Assembly (NCBI RefSeq): GCF_000143415.4
Contig: NW_003314291.1
Coordinates: 170,674 to 234,673, forward strand
Source of the DNA: Selaginella moellendorffii
Taxonomy: Eukaryota > Streptophyta > Lycopodiopsida > Selaginellales > Selaginellaceae
DNA: 64,000 nt
Reading direction: 5' to 3'
Below the pieces are notes generated by a model that was given only the letters and a program-made list of their open reading frames with translations, did not search any database and had not been told where the DNA came from. The position numbers and the translations under genes were made by a program. Positions 45,835-57,700 of the stretch are shown here, in pieces. Numbering within the stretch: position 1 is the stretch's first letter; each line of letters opens with the position of its first letter.

Positions 45835-45846
45835 TGGTATCAGAGC
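45835..45846 (+). promoter_or_regulatory. Retrotransposon primer-binding site
   Basis: TGGTATCAGAGC, complementary to the 3' end of initiator-Met tRNA, the standard primer site of plant Ty1/copia elements. It marks the end of a 5' LTR near 45834. Confidence 0.85.
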
Positions 45847-47420
45847 TAAGGCTCTGAATCCTGGAACCAAGGATGGGAATTGTGCGATGGGCAAGCTGCG
45901 CTTGGAGACTGCACAAGCAGATGAAGAGTTTGAGGCTCGTGTTAAAAATGCCCTGTCTCGAGTGACCAATCGGTTGCTGGAGAAGAAGAAGGGGGAGCAC
46001 TTGAAAGCTGTGGAGAGATTGATAGTAAGCCAGGGCTGGTATGTCCTAGATATTGTGAATGAAATGGCGAGCAATCACAAGGCTATTCCTATTCCTCTGT
46101 ATAGTGGGCAAGATTTCGAAAATTGGGTGAAGGAGATCAAATTCATCTTTTTGCGCGACAATTGCAATTAGTAGAGGGCAAAGAGAAAAAACCCTAACAA
46201 GATCTTGCAGATTGGGAAAAAAAAACAACAAAGCACTCTCTACCATGAGAATTGGCTTGGGCAAGCTCCATCATCACCATTTGGATTTGTCCAAGAGTGT
46301 TGTAGAGAACTAGCAAGAACTCAACACAATTTTTAGAGTGCAAGGGGATCCCATAATGTCCAAGGTGCAATTGAAAGCAAACCTATTTGGATTAATACTA
46401 GAGGTAGGAGAGACTCTCACAAGCTTCATTGGAAGAATGAAGAGCCTAATTTCTAAATTGGAGAGCCTTGGTGAGACTGTTGCAAACATAGACAAACAAG
46501 TTGTGATCATGAAAGTTCTTCGAAGGAGTGAGAAGCCAGAGTTAAAGGCTCTGAGACTAACCTTGTCTCAGATGTTTGGATTGAATTTCAAGAAGATTCA
46601 GGCTGCTGTGTTAAAAGAAGAGGACAGAAACATACCAGAGAAGGTATCAGAATCCTCTTTAAGTGCAAACACAATGTATGTTCCAAGACCGGTTAAGCAG
46701 CAAGCCTCTTTCTCAATCCATGAGAAGTGAGGGGCGAGCTTTCTCTTGGAGTCCAAAGATTGGAGGAAGTGGCAATTACACATTTGTGTTTAAGGGTGAT
46801 TGTAACTAGTGTGGCAGACTAGGCCATGATTGTCGAGATCGCTTGGCAAGGCGACCAAGAGTGAAGCGCAGGAAACAGAATTTCAAAGACAAGAGACCTT
46901 AGCAGCAGCAGCAACAAACACAAGATTCTATGCTGATGGCAGTCATAGAGCAAACTGCTGATGCAAACAATCTATGACTTGACTCTGGGGCTACAATGCA
47001 TATGACGCCATTGAAGGATGTGCTTCAAAATTATGCTTCACTTGAACCAGGCATACAAGTGTTCATTGGTGATAGCAAATGATTGGTTGTGATTGGAGTG
47101 GGTAGCATGGTTGTTTAGCTTCAATTTGGAGAACGTAAAAATTTTTGTGGAGTTCACCATGTGCCTGAGATTCATTAAACCTTATTCTTTGTTGGAGATC
47201 ATGGTTTGGAGTTCCAATTCACCAGACAAGGTTGTGTGATTTTGGAAGAGAACATAAATAAAATTGTGGTGTGAGGTGAGTGTTACGCTGGGCTATACAA
47301 ATTGGATGCAAAAGTACTCATGAAAAATCAAGCATTGATAGTGAGTACTAGCAATCCTTTGTAGTTGTGGCATGAATGCTTTAGGCACCCTCATAAGAGA
47401 GCAGTGAAGTAGGTTATATA
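45835..47420 (+). mobile_element. Decayed Ty1/copia retrotransposon (PBS, gag, protease, pre-integrase)
   Basis: After the primer site the gag region is readable in pieces: 45887-46171 (GKLRLETAQADEEFEARV; PLYSGQDFENWVKEIKFIF) and 46338-46730 (LEVGETLTSFIGRMKSL). The zinc knuckle (C-x2-C-G-R-L-G-H-D-C, near 46808-46840) carries a stop in its first loop. Protease follows as LDSGATMHMT (near 46978), then the pre-integrase block ending LWHECFRHPH (near 47365). Integrase, reverse transcriptase and a 3' LTR are not seen. The 5' LTR must lie before 45834 (TATA-like TATATATATA at 45781), but I cannot define its start. Confidence 0.82.
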
Positions 47421-47736
47421 ATTAACTCACTAAAAGATGAAGCTTGCTATCTCTACAGGCTGTTCACTGGAGTTTTGTCTAGTGGCAAGGTTCATGCATA
47501 CCCATGTGATTGTTCATGTGATATTTGCACATCAGATTGCACAACTAAGCTCTATTTCGTTAAAGTGGGATTTATTCAGTAAAATGGGACTAGGTACAAA
47601 TTTTCAAGTATTTGAAAATGACGTGAAATTATATGTTTTTTGTCCAGGGGCTAGACATATCTGGGGCATGGTGACTAGCGCGGTGACTTTATGTCCAGAC
47701 TGTGTCCATCTGGTTGTATAATAAATCTCATTGTCA

Positions 47737-47796
47737 AGGTGAACAAGCCGAATCTGAAGCTAAAGAAGAGCGATGGCATGCGTGCACACACTATTT
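47737..47796 (+). repeat. Inverted copy of the transposase terminal exon
   Basis: Plus-strand sequence beginning TCAAGGTGAACAAGCCGAAT and running into ATGGCATG is a close match to the minus-strand last exon of the transposase-like gene with its acceptor and the palindrome that overlaps its stop codon (48713-48652). The two copies lie about 0.9 kb apart in inverted orientation. The sequence upstream of this copy does not resemble the rest of that gene. Confidence 0.6.
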
Positions 47797-48206
47797 GTTT
47801 GTTCATTGAGCGTGTGGTGAGCTTTCCAAGATGAACGTCATTCCTATTAGCCAGACATATAACTTAATGGTAAGAACATTTAGATATTATTCAATGTTAT
47901 CTTTTTCTAACGAATCTAATTGTGAAGGTGTAGCAAGAGGCATTGCTAGTCTGGAGAAGTCATTTAACTCATTTGACCCTTAATGTATTTTCATGAAACT
48001 AAATAACATTCATATTATTAAGGGATTTCTCTAGTACCTTTTTTTTACAACATAGAGGCTTGCATTTCTTTCAAAAGTGATTTAGTAAAAGGCCTGAGGG
48101 CACATGCCATTCTATTTCTCAGACCGGTATTAAGATATACTAGTGCAAAGGGAAAAAGGTATTTGGTGATCAAGTAAATGGCATGAGGGCACACGCCATT
48201 ATAAGC

Positions 48207-48464
48207 CTAAGCGCTAGTGGACACCTCCTTTTTGGTACTCTCAACGGTACTATCATCCTTCTCCGGGTCAGTTGTTTTGCTTTGGATTGTTGTCTCTGAC
48301 GTTACTGGGGCATTCTCGATAGTTGTTAATGTTGCCGTTTGTTCAGAAAAATGATCACCTGGAGTATAGTACGGGGAGTTTGGAAGACTTATATATTCTA
48401 CATCTTCACCTATCTCCTTCTCCGTCTCCTTTTCTGCCTCACTTACAGATTTTGTGCTTGCCAT
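48207..48464 (-). CDS. Small acidic Ser/Thr-rich protein in the palindrome locus
   Basis: 85 residues from MASTKSVSEAEKETEKEIGE to KKEVSTSA, stop at 48209-48207. An in-frame ATG at 48566 would extend it by 34 residues, but a plausible acceptor (CATATTTTAG) lies just before the MASTKS start and favours the shorter form or an unseen 5' exon. Rich in Glu, Ser and Thr, with no domain, signal or membrane span. Palindrome copies flank it on both sides (48177-48200 overlaps its 3' flank). It may be an accessory gene of the element or a stray exon. Function unknown. Confidence 0.4.
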   Translation of the reverse strand: MASTKSVSEAEKETEKEIGEDVEYISLPNSPYYTPGDHFSEQTATLTTIENAPVTSETTIQSKTTDPEKDDSTVESTKKEVSTSA

Positions 48465-48671
48465 GAGAACGCTCTTCACCCTAAAATATGGAGTTCGTTG
48501 TGTTATAAAAGGAAACCAACACACACGCTGCAAGGGAATGATGGTACATAAAGCACGTAAGCCCACAATATGGGTTTATGTGCCATTAATATGGGCCACA
48601 CGCCATATTATTAGATTTATGCACGTGTGATTGGTAAATGCATATGTCACATCATCTCAGGCCACATGCCA

Positions 48672-51600
48672 TCACGCCTCCTCTGATTCAGATTCGGATT
48701 GTTCACCTTGAAATAAAATACATTAGAAGCTTAGTAAAGGAATATTAATGAATCTCACCTTGAACCCGGGTTATGAATGCTCTTGCTGCATCTCTTGCAT
48801 GGTCTGGCAAGGTGATGGTGGCACTCTGCTTCCGCATCCAACCATGCACAACATTATCCACCGATATGCTCATGCTGGGATCCCTTGGATTCAGCACCCA
48901 TCTCTTTTCTAGGCAATCCTTCGTATATCCGGAACTTGGTTTGAACCACTCCACAGTTACATTGAAGGAGTTAGTTTCCGCGTCCTCCTCTGCATCAGTG
49001 ATGCAGCACCCCACCCATATCATTTGTTTTTTATTACTGGGTCTGACAAGCACGACCATTCCTTTGCAGACCTGTACTGGATTGAATGCTGAATCCGGCT
49101 TCTTGTTCCTCGGCCCACAATAGTGATCCTCAACATCGTTATCTGTCACTGCATTTCCAGAGGACATTGTTCCACTACTATCTGGTGCTCTGGGTTCTGG
49201 CCAAAAGGACTCTTCCAATTCTTCATATACAACCAGCCCATTTTGGATAGCAAATATAATCTTCTCCCAGTATTCGAGCAAAGGCTTGCACCTCTGAAAA
49301 TAGGATTCTCCACCAAACACCAACCCCCTCTTCCAGAAGGCAATATGCTGTCTAATCCCGGCCACTATACTTTCCTGGTCTTTGAGTCCATCCGGGTGCA
49401 TCGGCCGTGGGGAACCCTGAGGAATCATAGGTTCCCCAGTTATGGGATCTCTCTTGAAGAGTTCAATGCCGTCCACTGGCAGCCACACTGTGTCCCATTC
49501 TCTCATCTTGTACCTCATCACTGGAGCACCGTCACACATGCTGAAATGAAACTGAAGAGGCTTGGAGTGGCCAATCAGCGTTTCGGATCCGTCCCTGATG
49601 TAGCCTCTTACAAACCCCTTAAAGTCTGGAACCTCTGTCAGAAGTGCAGCTTCAACAGTGCCTTTGATGCAATTTTGGAATTCATCGTAGAGTTGTGGGA
49701 GGGTGAGGACATTGGATCGCCGGAGGGACTCTGCCAGGTGACTGAACATGGCATCGACGTCTTCATGAGTGTGCCCAACCATGAGAAAGCCAAGTGTAAC
49801 CGTTTCAAATATGCCTTTGGTAACAAGCATCGCCAAGTACGCGAAGACATACATGTTTTTGTTCTCACTGCCAGCATTGTTTGTTTGGAGCAAAAGATGG
49901 GGTGGAAGGCCACATCGGCCGCAAGAACTTCCTTGAGATTCTGCTTCGTTTGGATGAGGCTGTGCATTCACCGGGCGACCAGCCTCGTCGGAATGGCATG
50001 AGGCCTCACGTGATAACCCTACAATCTGACGGCCAACATATTCACTGGGATGGCATGGGGCCCCACGCGATACTGCAAGCCTTTGCTCCTCCTCCAGCTG
50101 AACCCTGTATGGGGTTCGATCGACAAGGGCCTTATGCAAGGGTTGGCCGTTCAGCTCAGTCTGCGCACTTTGCAGAGACCTTAAGTGTTTTGCTAGGGAC
50201 GCAATCATCATGTTTGCACCCCCGCCACCCCATAGAGGTACAAAGAAGTTCCCATAGTTCTGGGCACCATGCCCATGAGCGATTATGCCAAACAGAGACA
50301 CAGGCAGCTGCATGGATGAAGAGATTGCCTTGGGGGCAGGATTGAGTCGAGGTAAGCACGTCTTTTTCTGGTCCATTTTGTCGTGGATGATGCAGAGGTA
50401 AGAGTCAGGTCTCTCCATGGAGAGAATCCTGTTATGATAATATGCAGTCCTGCAGCTTCTCTGCTCGATGTTGTGGTCGAGCCGCCTTCTAACCAACGTC
50501 TCTCGCTCTTGAGCGCTGCAAGAATTCTTCGACAAAGCCATTTTGATAGCAGTGCACTCGTCACACTTTGAAAAGCTGGAGTACTTTCCTATACTCACAT
50601 CCCTGAACCTGTTGCTCCACAATCTACTAAATCTAGATTGGCTCAGCTTCCTGTAGCCATTACTCTGGAGTTCCCGATTCACATCTTCCAATATGGCCCC
50701 CTTGGTATACATGGAAGGGAGAACTCGTTGGGTGTCTCGTGTTCCATCTTCCAAGAGGCGGGTTTTATGTGGTTGCTGCTCGCTACATGTCTCGACAAAC
50801 CTCTTGAAGATTGCCTCTCCATATACAACATGACCCCTAGTTTTGTGCGTACCATCGTTCCCATGGGCTGCCTGTTGAACCTTTTGTTCCTCGAACTCAG
50901 TTTTGATTCTGTAGAATGTGGTTCGAGGGACTTCATAAATGATTCTCCATGCCTTCATGCAGACCAAACCCCTCTGGAAGACCATGCCCCCCACCTGATG
51001 TTCTGAAGCATCAACAGATGACCGTAATGCCTCATACACAAAATTGCGAGCTGCCTTCCAGGACAATGTCTTGTATCTTGCTCTCTCCTCTTCAATAGCA
51101 TCCCAATCAGCATGTTGACAACACCTCCTCTTGCAACAAGCAACTGTCGAGACCATTCGAACCTCCATCACCATTTTCTGCCTTTTCGGTTCGTTGCTCA
51201 AATCCCTTTGGCTGCGTTTTAGGAAGGTGTACTTTCTTTTCCCATGAAGAGATGTTCTATCATCAGTTGTAGTGGTGTTTGATTGTGAATCCTTCACATT
51301 CTCAAACACTAAGTGCCTCAATTTCCACCGCATAATGCTTCCAATAGTCAGACTGTTTTCTTCTGTGTCAACAACCTCTAAAATCGCAACTCCAATATCA
51401 TCCCAGCCCAATTCTTGATTAGCAACCGCATCTCTTGGATCAACAACTGTGGCTAAGCCCTCAACTACCACCTCCCCCTCGAGGTTGTTTAGAAACACCT
51501 TCGCCTGAATCCATGTAGCATGGTTCTTAAGATCCACGGAGGGAACATGCGTCGCACTTGCATTGTCCCCAACATCTGCTTTCTTCTGAAGATTTTTCAA

Positions 51601-51813
51601 GGCAACAACAACATTTACCCCGACGACCATCTCTCCTTGTTCAATAGCGACCACATTCCCATCGAAGACAGTCTCTACTGATACAACAGCATTGCCTTCC
51701 CCAAGCCTTTGACAGTGTATAACAAAGTTCCGATCCATAAACACAAGGGTCCCTTTTGCAACTCTCTTCCCACCATTCAAAATGTAAACCTTTTCCCCAA
51801 CCCTGAAGGCCAT
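48672..51813 (-). CDS. DUF7869-like, RNase-H-fold transposase-type protein
   Basis: About 1,020 residues. A long open frame (ATG 51813-51811) is followed by a short last exon: donor after RVQ near 48760, acceptor near 48713, then GEQSESESEEA and TGA at 48674-48672. The N-terminal 100 residues look like the small beta-barrel found in plant CACTA-type proteins (GKRVAKGTLVFMDRNFVIH). A Cys/His cluster (ACCKRRCCQH) and a helix-rich region (TLSWKAARNFVYEAL) follow. The core has the expected acidic blocks in order: IIHDKMDQKKTCLPRL, LLLQTNNAGSENKNMYVFAY, and FLMVGHTHEDVDAMFSHL. In relatives the second is usually QxDN; here it is QTNN, so the middle Asp is replaced by Asn. Two palindromes lie in frame at 49992-50014 and 50050-50071; a possible 114-nt intron (50073-49960) would remove both. 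The family name is from memory of the motif; activity is doubtful. Confidence 0.7.
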
Positions 51814-52180
51814 TCTGAAAGTGCAGAAAAGAAGTTAAGACCATACAAAAAATGATTGGAGAATGGCCTAAATCATAACATACCACACAACCTCAATAGC
51901 ATGAGGCCACATGCCATTATTCAAACATGCTATTGACACCCACGTGAAATTTTGCATTCACAAAATTGGCATGAGCCCTCATGCCATCTTGATATACACA
52001 CAGCTGCATGCAAGTAAAAACATACATGACAATACGCTAGCCATGAAATTGCAAGGGCCCAAGATGGCATGTGGCCTCATGCCATTTCTAAATGTGGTCC
52101 TAAGCCATTCCATGGTGAACATACCAGGAAGCACAAGTGCCGAATATCAAGAGGAAGCGGTAGCCACACCAAAGACAGTG

Positions 52181-52250
52181 CCGCTCGCAACACCGCAACT
52201 ACTCGTAGCGCCGCTCGCAACACCGCAACTGCTCGTAGCGCCGCTCGCAC
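52181..52250. repeat. 30-bp tandem repeat
   Basis: Two near-identical 30-bp units, 52181-52210 and 52211-52240, and the start of a third (52241). The core is CCGCTCGCAACACCGCAACT. Degenerate CGCTCGCA pieces continue to about 52320. It lies in the divergent intergenic region of the palindrome locus. Confidence 0.85.
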
Positions 52251-52674
52251 AAACTGCCACTCGCATAAACTGCCGCCCGCAATGGCGCTCGCAATGCCAC
52301 AACCGCTCGTAGACGCATAAACCACAGCCCACAACGCCGCTTACACAAGCAGCGCTCACTGCGCTCAGCGGAACCAAGAACACGGCGCACAAAAATGATA
52401 GACCTAGGAATGAGTTTGAGAATTAAAAAATAACACACGCTTGAATGTCACATCAATCCTCTGACAAACCAGATCTTATGACTCCTCTGACAAATTTCAA
52501 ACTGAGTAGCTTCTAAACTTTGCTGTCGGAGGTTGAACTTTGTCACATCATGTCCTTGCCTCGATCCAGCTGTGCCATGTCAGTGATTCGAACTTTGCTA
52601 TGCCATGTCAGCGATCTGCGCCAAGATTATTCGCCGTGTAAAGGAATAATTATGCTGTGTGTGTACGTCCATTT

Positions 52675-54020
52675 ATGGCAATATAAGGCCACACGCCATT
52701 CAAAGAATAATGCTAGTCGAGCATTTTTTGGTGCATTTTTGGGTTCAAAATTGCATGAGCCCACACGCTATAAAGTTTACCTGTACCAAAAATAGAAACA
52801 GCTTTATTTACTTGGGAATTTAAGTGGTTGAGGCATTTTTAAACTTACAAACACATGCCCTACTTACATTCCTTTGGTTGCTTAAAATTCAAAAATATTA
52901 TAAACCTTTCTTTTTGCATTTTCAATGTTTTCAATTATGGTTTTTGATTTTCGCAGGACCAGCCTAGTAATCTATTTGCATCCCGTCATGTTTATAGCTA
53001 GCTTTCGTTTGTCCCCTTCGCTAGCCTGAGATACATCTGCTCGGCATCTGCCTCTTACAGCATTTGCCCAGAAAGGGCATCTTTCTTCACGCAGCATTTG
53101 CCACATGTTTAGGGTTTAGGGTTTAGCAATTCAGTAGCTTGATAAACATGCAAATACAGAACTTGATAAAAAATCCTTTGATATGTCACAATGCCCCTAG
53201 GACCATAAACACATTTCAATAGAGAGGGTCCTTTCATTTCATAACTCCTTACGTAGATCTTGGTGAAACCAGAGTTAGTGAAGTTAGTTTCTTGTGATCC
53301 CGCATCTGATTGTGATGTCCCCTTGCAGTGTCGATGGAAAGGTCAATGCACACCAAACTGTAAAATCTTGGAGCAAAATAACGGTCGGATCTATGGCAAA
53401 TGCCCCTGAAACATTGTAAGGCTCGTGTGGTCTCATGTGGTGTCCGATCGAGATGCTTTTTTGCAGGGTCATCAAGAAAGACATTGTATACCATTCTGTA
53501 AAATCTAGTTGCGATCTAACGGTTGGATCTCCAGAAAACTCAAAAAAATCTTACGCGTGTCAGAATATCCTAGCAATATACTCCTATGTGCCCCTGAAAA
53601 TAGCATGCGGCCCCACGCCATTCAAGAGATAACGCCAGATGACGCCGAGACTTTTTTGGTGCATTTTTTGGGTTCAAAATTGCATGAGCTCACACGCTAT
53701 AAAGTTTATCTTTGCCAAATAGAGAAAAGTTTATCTGTGTCATGTGAGGTAGTTACAGTCCTTTGTGCTCGGCATCTGCCTCTTGCAGCATTTGCACTGA
53801 AAGGGAATTTTTCTCCATTCAGCATTTGGCCCTAAAAATGGCATGCGCCCACACGCCATTCAAGGAATAACGCCAAAGAACGCCTGGATTTTTGGGTTTA
53901 AAATGTTTAGGGTTTTTTGGGTTTTTTCAAAATATTTTGGGTCCAACGTTTTTTGGGTTTCTTTGGTTCAAAATTGCATGAGCCCACACGCTATAATATT
54001 GATTTGAGAGAAAAATAGAA
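52675..54020. repeat. Three copies of a palindrome-bounded module
   Basis: A module of roughly 100-160 bp occurs at about 52675-52800, 53599-53725 and 53837-54020. Each begins with a full palindrome ending ACGCCATTCAA, continues through TTTTTGGGTTCAAAATTGCA and ends with a half-decayed palindrome (GCATGAGC-CACACGCTATAA) and AAATAGA. A second shared piece (CTCGGCATCTGCCTCTT-CAG and GCATTTGC) lies at 53039-53070 and 53769-53800. The whole sits between the two divergent large genes, where a control or replication region would be expected. No coding frame is convincing here. Confidence 0.75.
53108..53125. repeat. Short plant-telomere-like repeat
   Basis: TTTAGGG twice plus TTTA. Too short to be an old telomere; telobox-like motifs of this kind also occur in plant promoters. 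Confidence 0.7.
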
Positions 54021-54341
54021 ACAGATAGAATTTCTTTATTTAGCTGAACATCTGCCATTTTTGGAAATACAAGATGCTTTGGAATATCCAATCATGCATG
54101 GTATAAATATAGCGAGGGTATTAAATGATATCCCAATCATGATCTTTCTTTTGGATTTCGCGTGCATGCAGTCCGAGGAATGATGACGTTGCGGATTTCT
54201 TTTGGATTTTGCGTGCTTGCATGCGCGCGGCAATCCAGAAATTAATGGTGGCGCCCAAGTCCGAGGAATGATGACGTGGCGGGATTACCAACCGTTGTGA
54301 CATTTCGCGCGTGTGAGGTTAGGTTTTGCATTTTGCTTCGT

Positions 54342-54470
54342 ACTCGCGCTCGCACACTCGCGCTCACGCTCACACACTCGCGCTCACGCTCGCACACTCG
54401 CGCTCACGCTCGCATCACACTCGCGCTCCCGCTCGCATCGCGCTCCCACTCGCGATCACGCTCACTTCTC
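54342..54470. repeat. Imperfect 20-bp tandem repeat (CACACTCGCGCTCACGCTCG)
   Basis: About five imperfect units rich in CGCTC, upstream of the start of the plus-strand ParB/HAD-like gene, probably in its promoter or 5' UTR. It is open in all three frames on the plus strand, but the translations are simple Arg/Ser/His/Ala repeats and I do not call a gene. Confidence 0.75.
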
Positions 54471-54763
54471 TACAGATTTCTCGTGTGCATCGGCGTCCAC
54501 TCGCGCTTGCATCACACTCGCGCTCGCATCGCGCTCGTGTGCATCGGCGTCCACTTCAAGACACACCCAGTTTGTAACTTCGCCGCCAACTCCGCCGCCC
54601 ACTCCGCCACCCACACGCAGCCCACTTGGCGTCCCGGGAGATTTCAGCGCCACTCTCCAACTGTAAGTGGCAGAGTAGCCTTGTTGCTACGATCCGCTGC
54701 ACACACAGTGCACATTTGCCAGCGAGTCCGGCCTCGATTGTCACGGCCTCCATTCGGCTTCAA

Positions 54764-57700
54764 ATGGTAAGTCTTTTAGGCCAAGTAGAAAATGGCATGA
54801 GGCCACATGCTATTCAGTAGCAACATTGGCATGCACCGATTGGGCTCTCGAGTGCAGTCCGGTTACAGATGGCGTGTAGCCTCACGCCATCTTAGGATGC
54901 AGCCTCAAGACATCTGATGCAGTGGTGAATGGCGTGTGGCCTCACGTTATTTCCAGCTGCTAGCTTTTCATCTGTCAACTCTAATTGTTGTGCATTTCTG
55001 AACAGGCGAGGAATTGCGTTCTTCTTCCAGCCACTGTCAATGTGGATGCAGAGAAGGGGGAGGAGCTCACCAGTTGGACTTTCGGGATGGAAGGCGAGGA
55101 TCTGATGCTGTACAACACAGATGGTGGGAGAAAAGAATGCATGGGGATCCTCATCCAAGTGACAGACACTCCATGCAGTTCCATGCAAGAATATGGACTG
55201 GCACTTGTGGTAGAGACAGCGTCCGCCTTCAAGATCCACCTTGCACATCCTAGCGGCTTCCCGGAGGGGGGCAGCGGCTATGAGGAATTCCTAGAGGGAG
55301 CTAGGGAGAGGTTGTCCAGGAGGCCCACAATTTCAAAGACGCTGCGGGTCTATGAAGATCACATGGAATCCACGGACCTCACCTACGGCGATGTTCAAAA
55401 ACTATATTCCAACATTGAGCCATTGAGAGTGCCTCCAGTTCGTGAAGCGAAGGGGAAGGGGGTCGATCTGGAAACTACCCCGAAGCATAAAAGGGTGGTC
55501 AAGCTCAAGCCGACGTCCGACTCTGCTGCTCCAAAAAAGAAGCTACTCGGTGATGCCATTGCCTCGGGTTCGAACACTACACCCACCAAAAAGAAAAGCC
55601 GCAAAGAGCAGAAAGAGCAAGAAGAGGCAGCAAAAATCGTCGCAGATAATAGTATTTGTTACTATTCCAACAAAGTATATACAATCGACGTGAGCCGTAT
55701 CGACATCCAAAGCAAATACAACCACAGGCTAGTATCTGATGAGTGGGTGGAGAAACTGAAGCAGAAGATGCTGGCAAGTCCAGTAACACCCGACATCGCA
55801 GACGTGATCCCCTACTACCAAACAATGAAGGGCGAGACGAGGTTTCCAAACTTGATCAATAGGAAGGTGTTGGACGATCAGAACATCCGGTTCTATGCCG
55901 TCTCCGGGCAGCATTCTAGCTTGGCGATGCAAGAGATAGTTCTGGATATTATGGTGGGCGAGGAGGTGAAGAAAGTCTTTAAGACAAGAGTTGTCTGCCT
56001 GATAAAAGGCAACTCGCCCCTCCGATCTATCATATCCATCTCCCACGCGCAGAATGTCAAGCAAGAAACGTGCTACAAATCGGGTTTGCACGAGACATTG
56101 GCACGAACATGGAAGCTCTGGGTTCAACTGAAGAAGCCACAAAAACCAGGACAAGGACGTGCACTAGCAACTAGCGCCTGGCAGGTAAGCCTCGTTGCAT
56201 GTGGCATAGCATGTGGCCTCACGCCATTTCCATTGCAGGAATTCTCGAGTCTTCTCTCGAAAACACTGAGGGTCAATGACACACTCAGCATCCATAACAT
56301 TCTACTCGCGACAAAAGTTGTTTTTGACAAATGGGTAGATGTGCTGAGGAGGTACCATGACGGGGAGTTGCTAAACTCAATGGGTGTGGAGGACGGCCGG
56401 AAGCCCAATGATTTGAAGCTCAACGCCTTGCGTTTCTCGTGGTCTCTAGACGACGACGACCTTCTGACAGTGGCTAATGCTCTTCTACGTGGTGAGGTAG
56501 TCTTCAACAAGACCAAAATGACTCCCGGCCATATTGTGACATACGAGGACTTGTGCACGACTCTGAGAGCTCGTGCGCTATTGAAGGATTGGATCTTCGA
56601 GCAAGTGGCCGTGGAGAGGGTGAGCATCGACACCACGCAAGAGATGATGGAAGAGCTGGACTTGTCAAATGAAGACATCGACGAGTACATGAAGGGGGCC
56701 CCCAAGTTCATCGATCTGCTGCGGGATGCCACGAAAAGTAAAGTTGAGAAGTTGGATCAGTATCCAAATTTCATTAAGAGGGATGTCGACCACCGGCTTC
56801 AGAAACAGCTCGACCCCGCAGCAGAGGCCTATCGAGAACCTTACCATTCGGATGAGGATCAAAGGTGGAGGAGCATCGTTTCCCGCGGAGATGAGCAGGT
56901 CAAGAACATCTTTTGTGTGATGGACTTCACAAACGAAGAGATCACTCATGCAGACGAAGTCAGCTCCATCATTGACTTAATGGTGGGACTTGCGGAGGTG
57001 GAATCTTCAGTCCACTATATGATCTACGACTCCGAATCCTATCACAAGTTCTGGAAGGCCTTGAACGAGGTGAAGGCTCGGTTGAAAGGCAAGGAGATGC
57101 GGGAGATACATGGGATAATGGCTAAGAAGAAGATACCGACGAATGTCCGCATCTTCACACTCGCCCTTGTTATTGGTCCTGCCGCAGAGTGGGACTGGAG
57201 TGACTTCCCAGCTTCGTTCGACAAGGCCGATCGAATTGATCTGAGGGAGGTCAATTTACCCGTGCCTGAGGAACTGAAGACGGCTATGGAGCTTTCGAAT
57301 CCAAAGAAAGCTCCAGGTGCAGCATGGGAAATGCTCAGCTGGGTCTTCAACGCAATAGCGGGTGACACCAAGGGCAAATGCGTTGTCGAGTACAACTGCG
57401 GCGGACTATTCTTTCGAGCCGCACTACTCAAGGGTGTCCCATGTGTTGCGGTGACAAACTCCATTGAAGAGGTGACTTCAATGGAGTATATAATTACAGT
57501 TGCCAAAGAAAAACAGTATCTTCTCTGTGAACCTGGTGAGTACGCACTTTAAGTTTAAATGTTATCTCACAAGCTCTATATGCAGGAGCGTGGCCACCCC
57601 CAGATGCTGAAACGGCGTTAACAGCTACTAATGTTAGGCCGAGCTCACAACCTTCACAAGGTAAGGTCATGTGAGGCCTCACGCCATTTTGATTATAGAT

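Noticed and set aside
49123-50001. 292-codon plus-strand frame opposite the transposase-like gene
   Set aside because: The minus strand carries the conserved HDKMD, ENKN and GHTHEDVD blocks; the plus frame is their shadow.
53108-53125. Interstitial telomere
   Set aside because: Just two full TTTAGGG units; chance or a telobox-like promoter motif is sufficient.
54276-54770. Open frames over the CGCTC tandem repeat in all plus-strand frames
   Set aside because: They are open only because the repeat lacks stop codons; the predicted ATG of the ParB/HAD-like gene lies at the end of this stretch.
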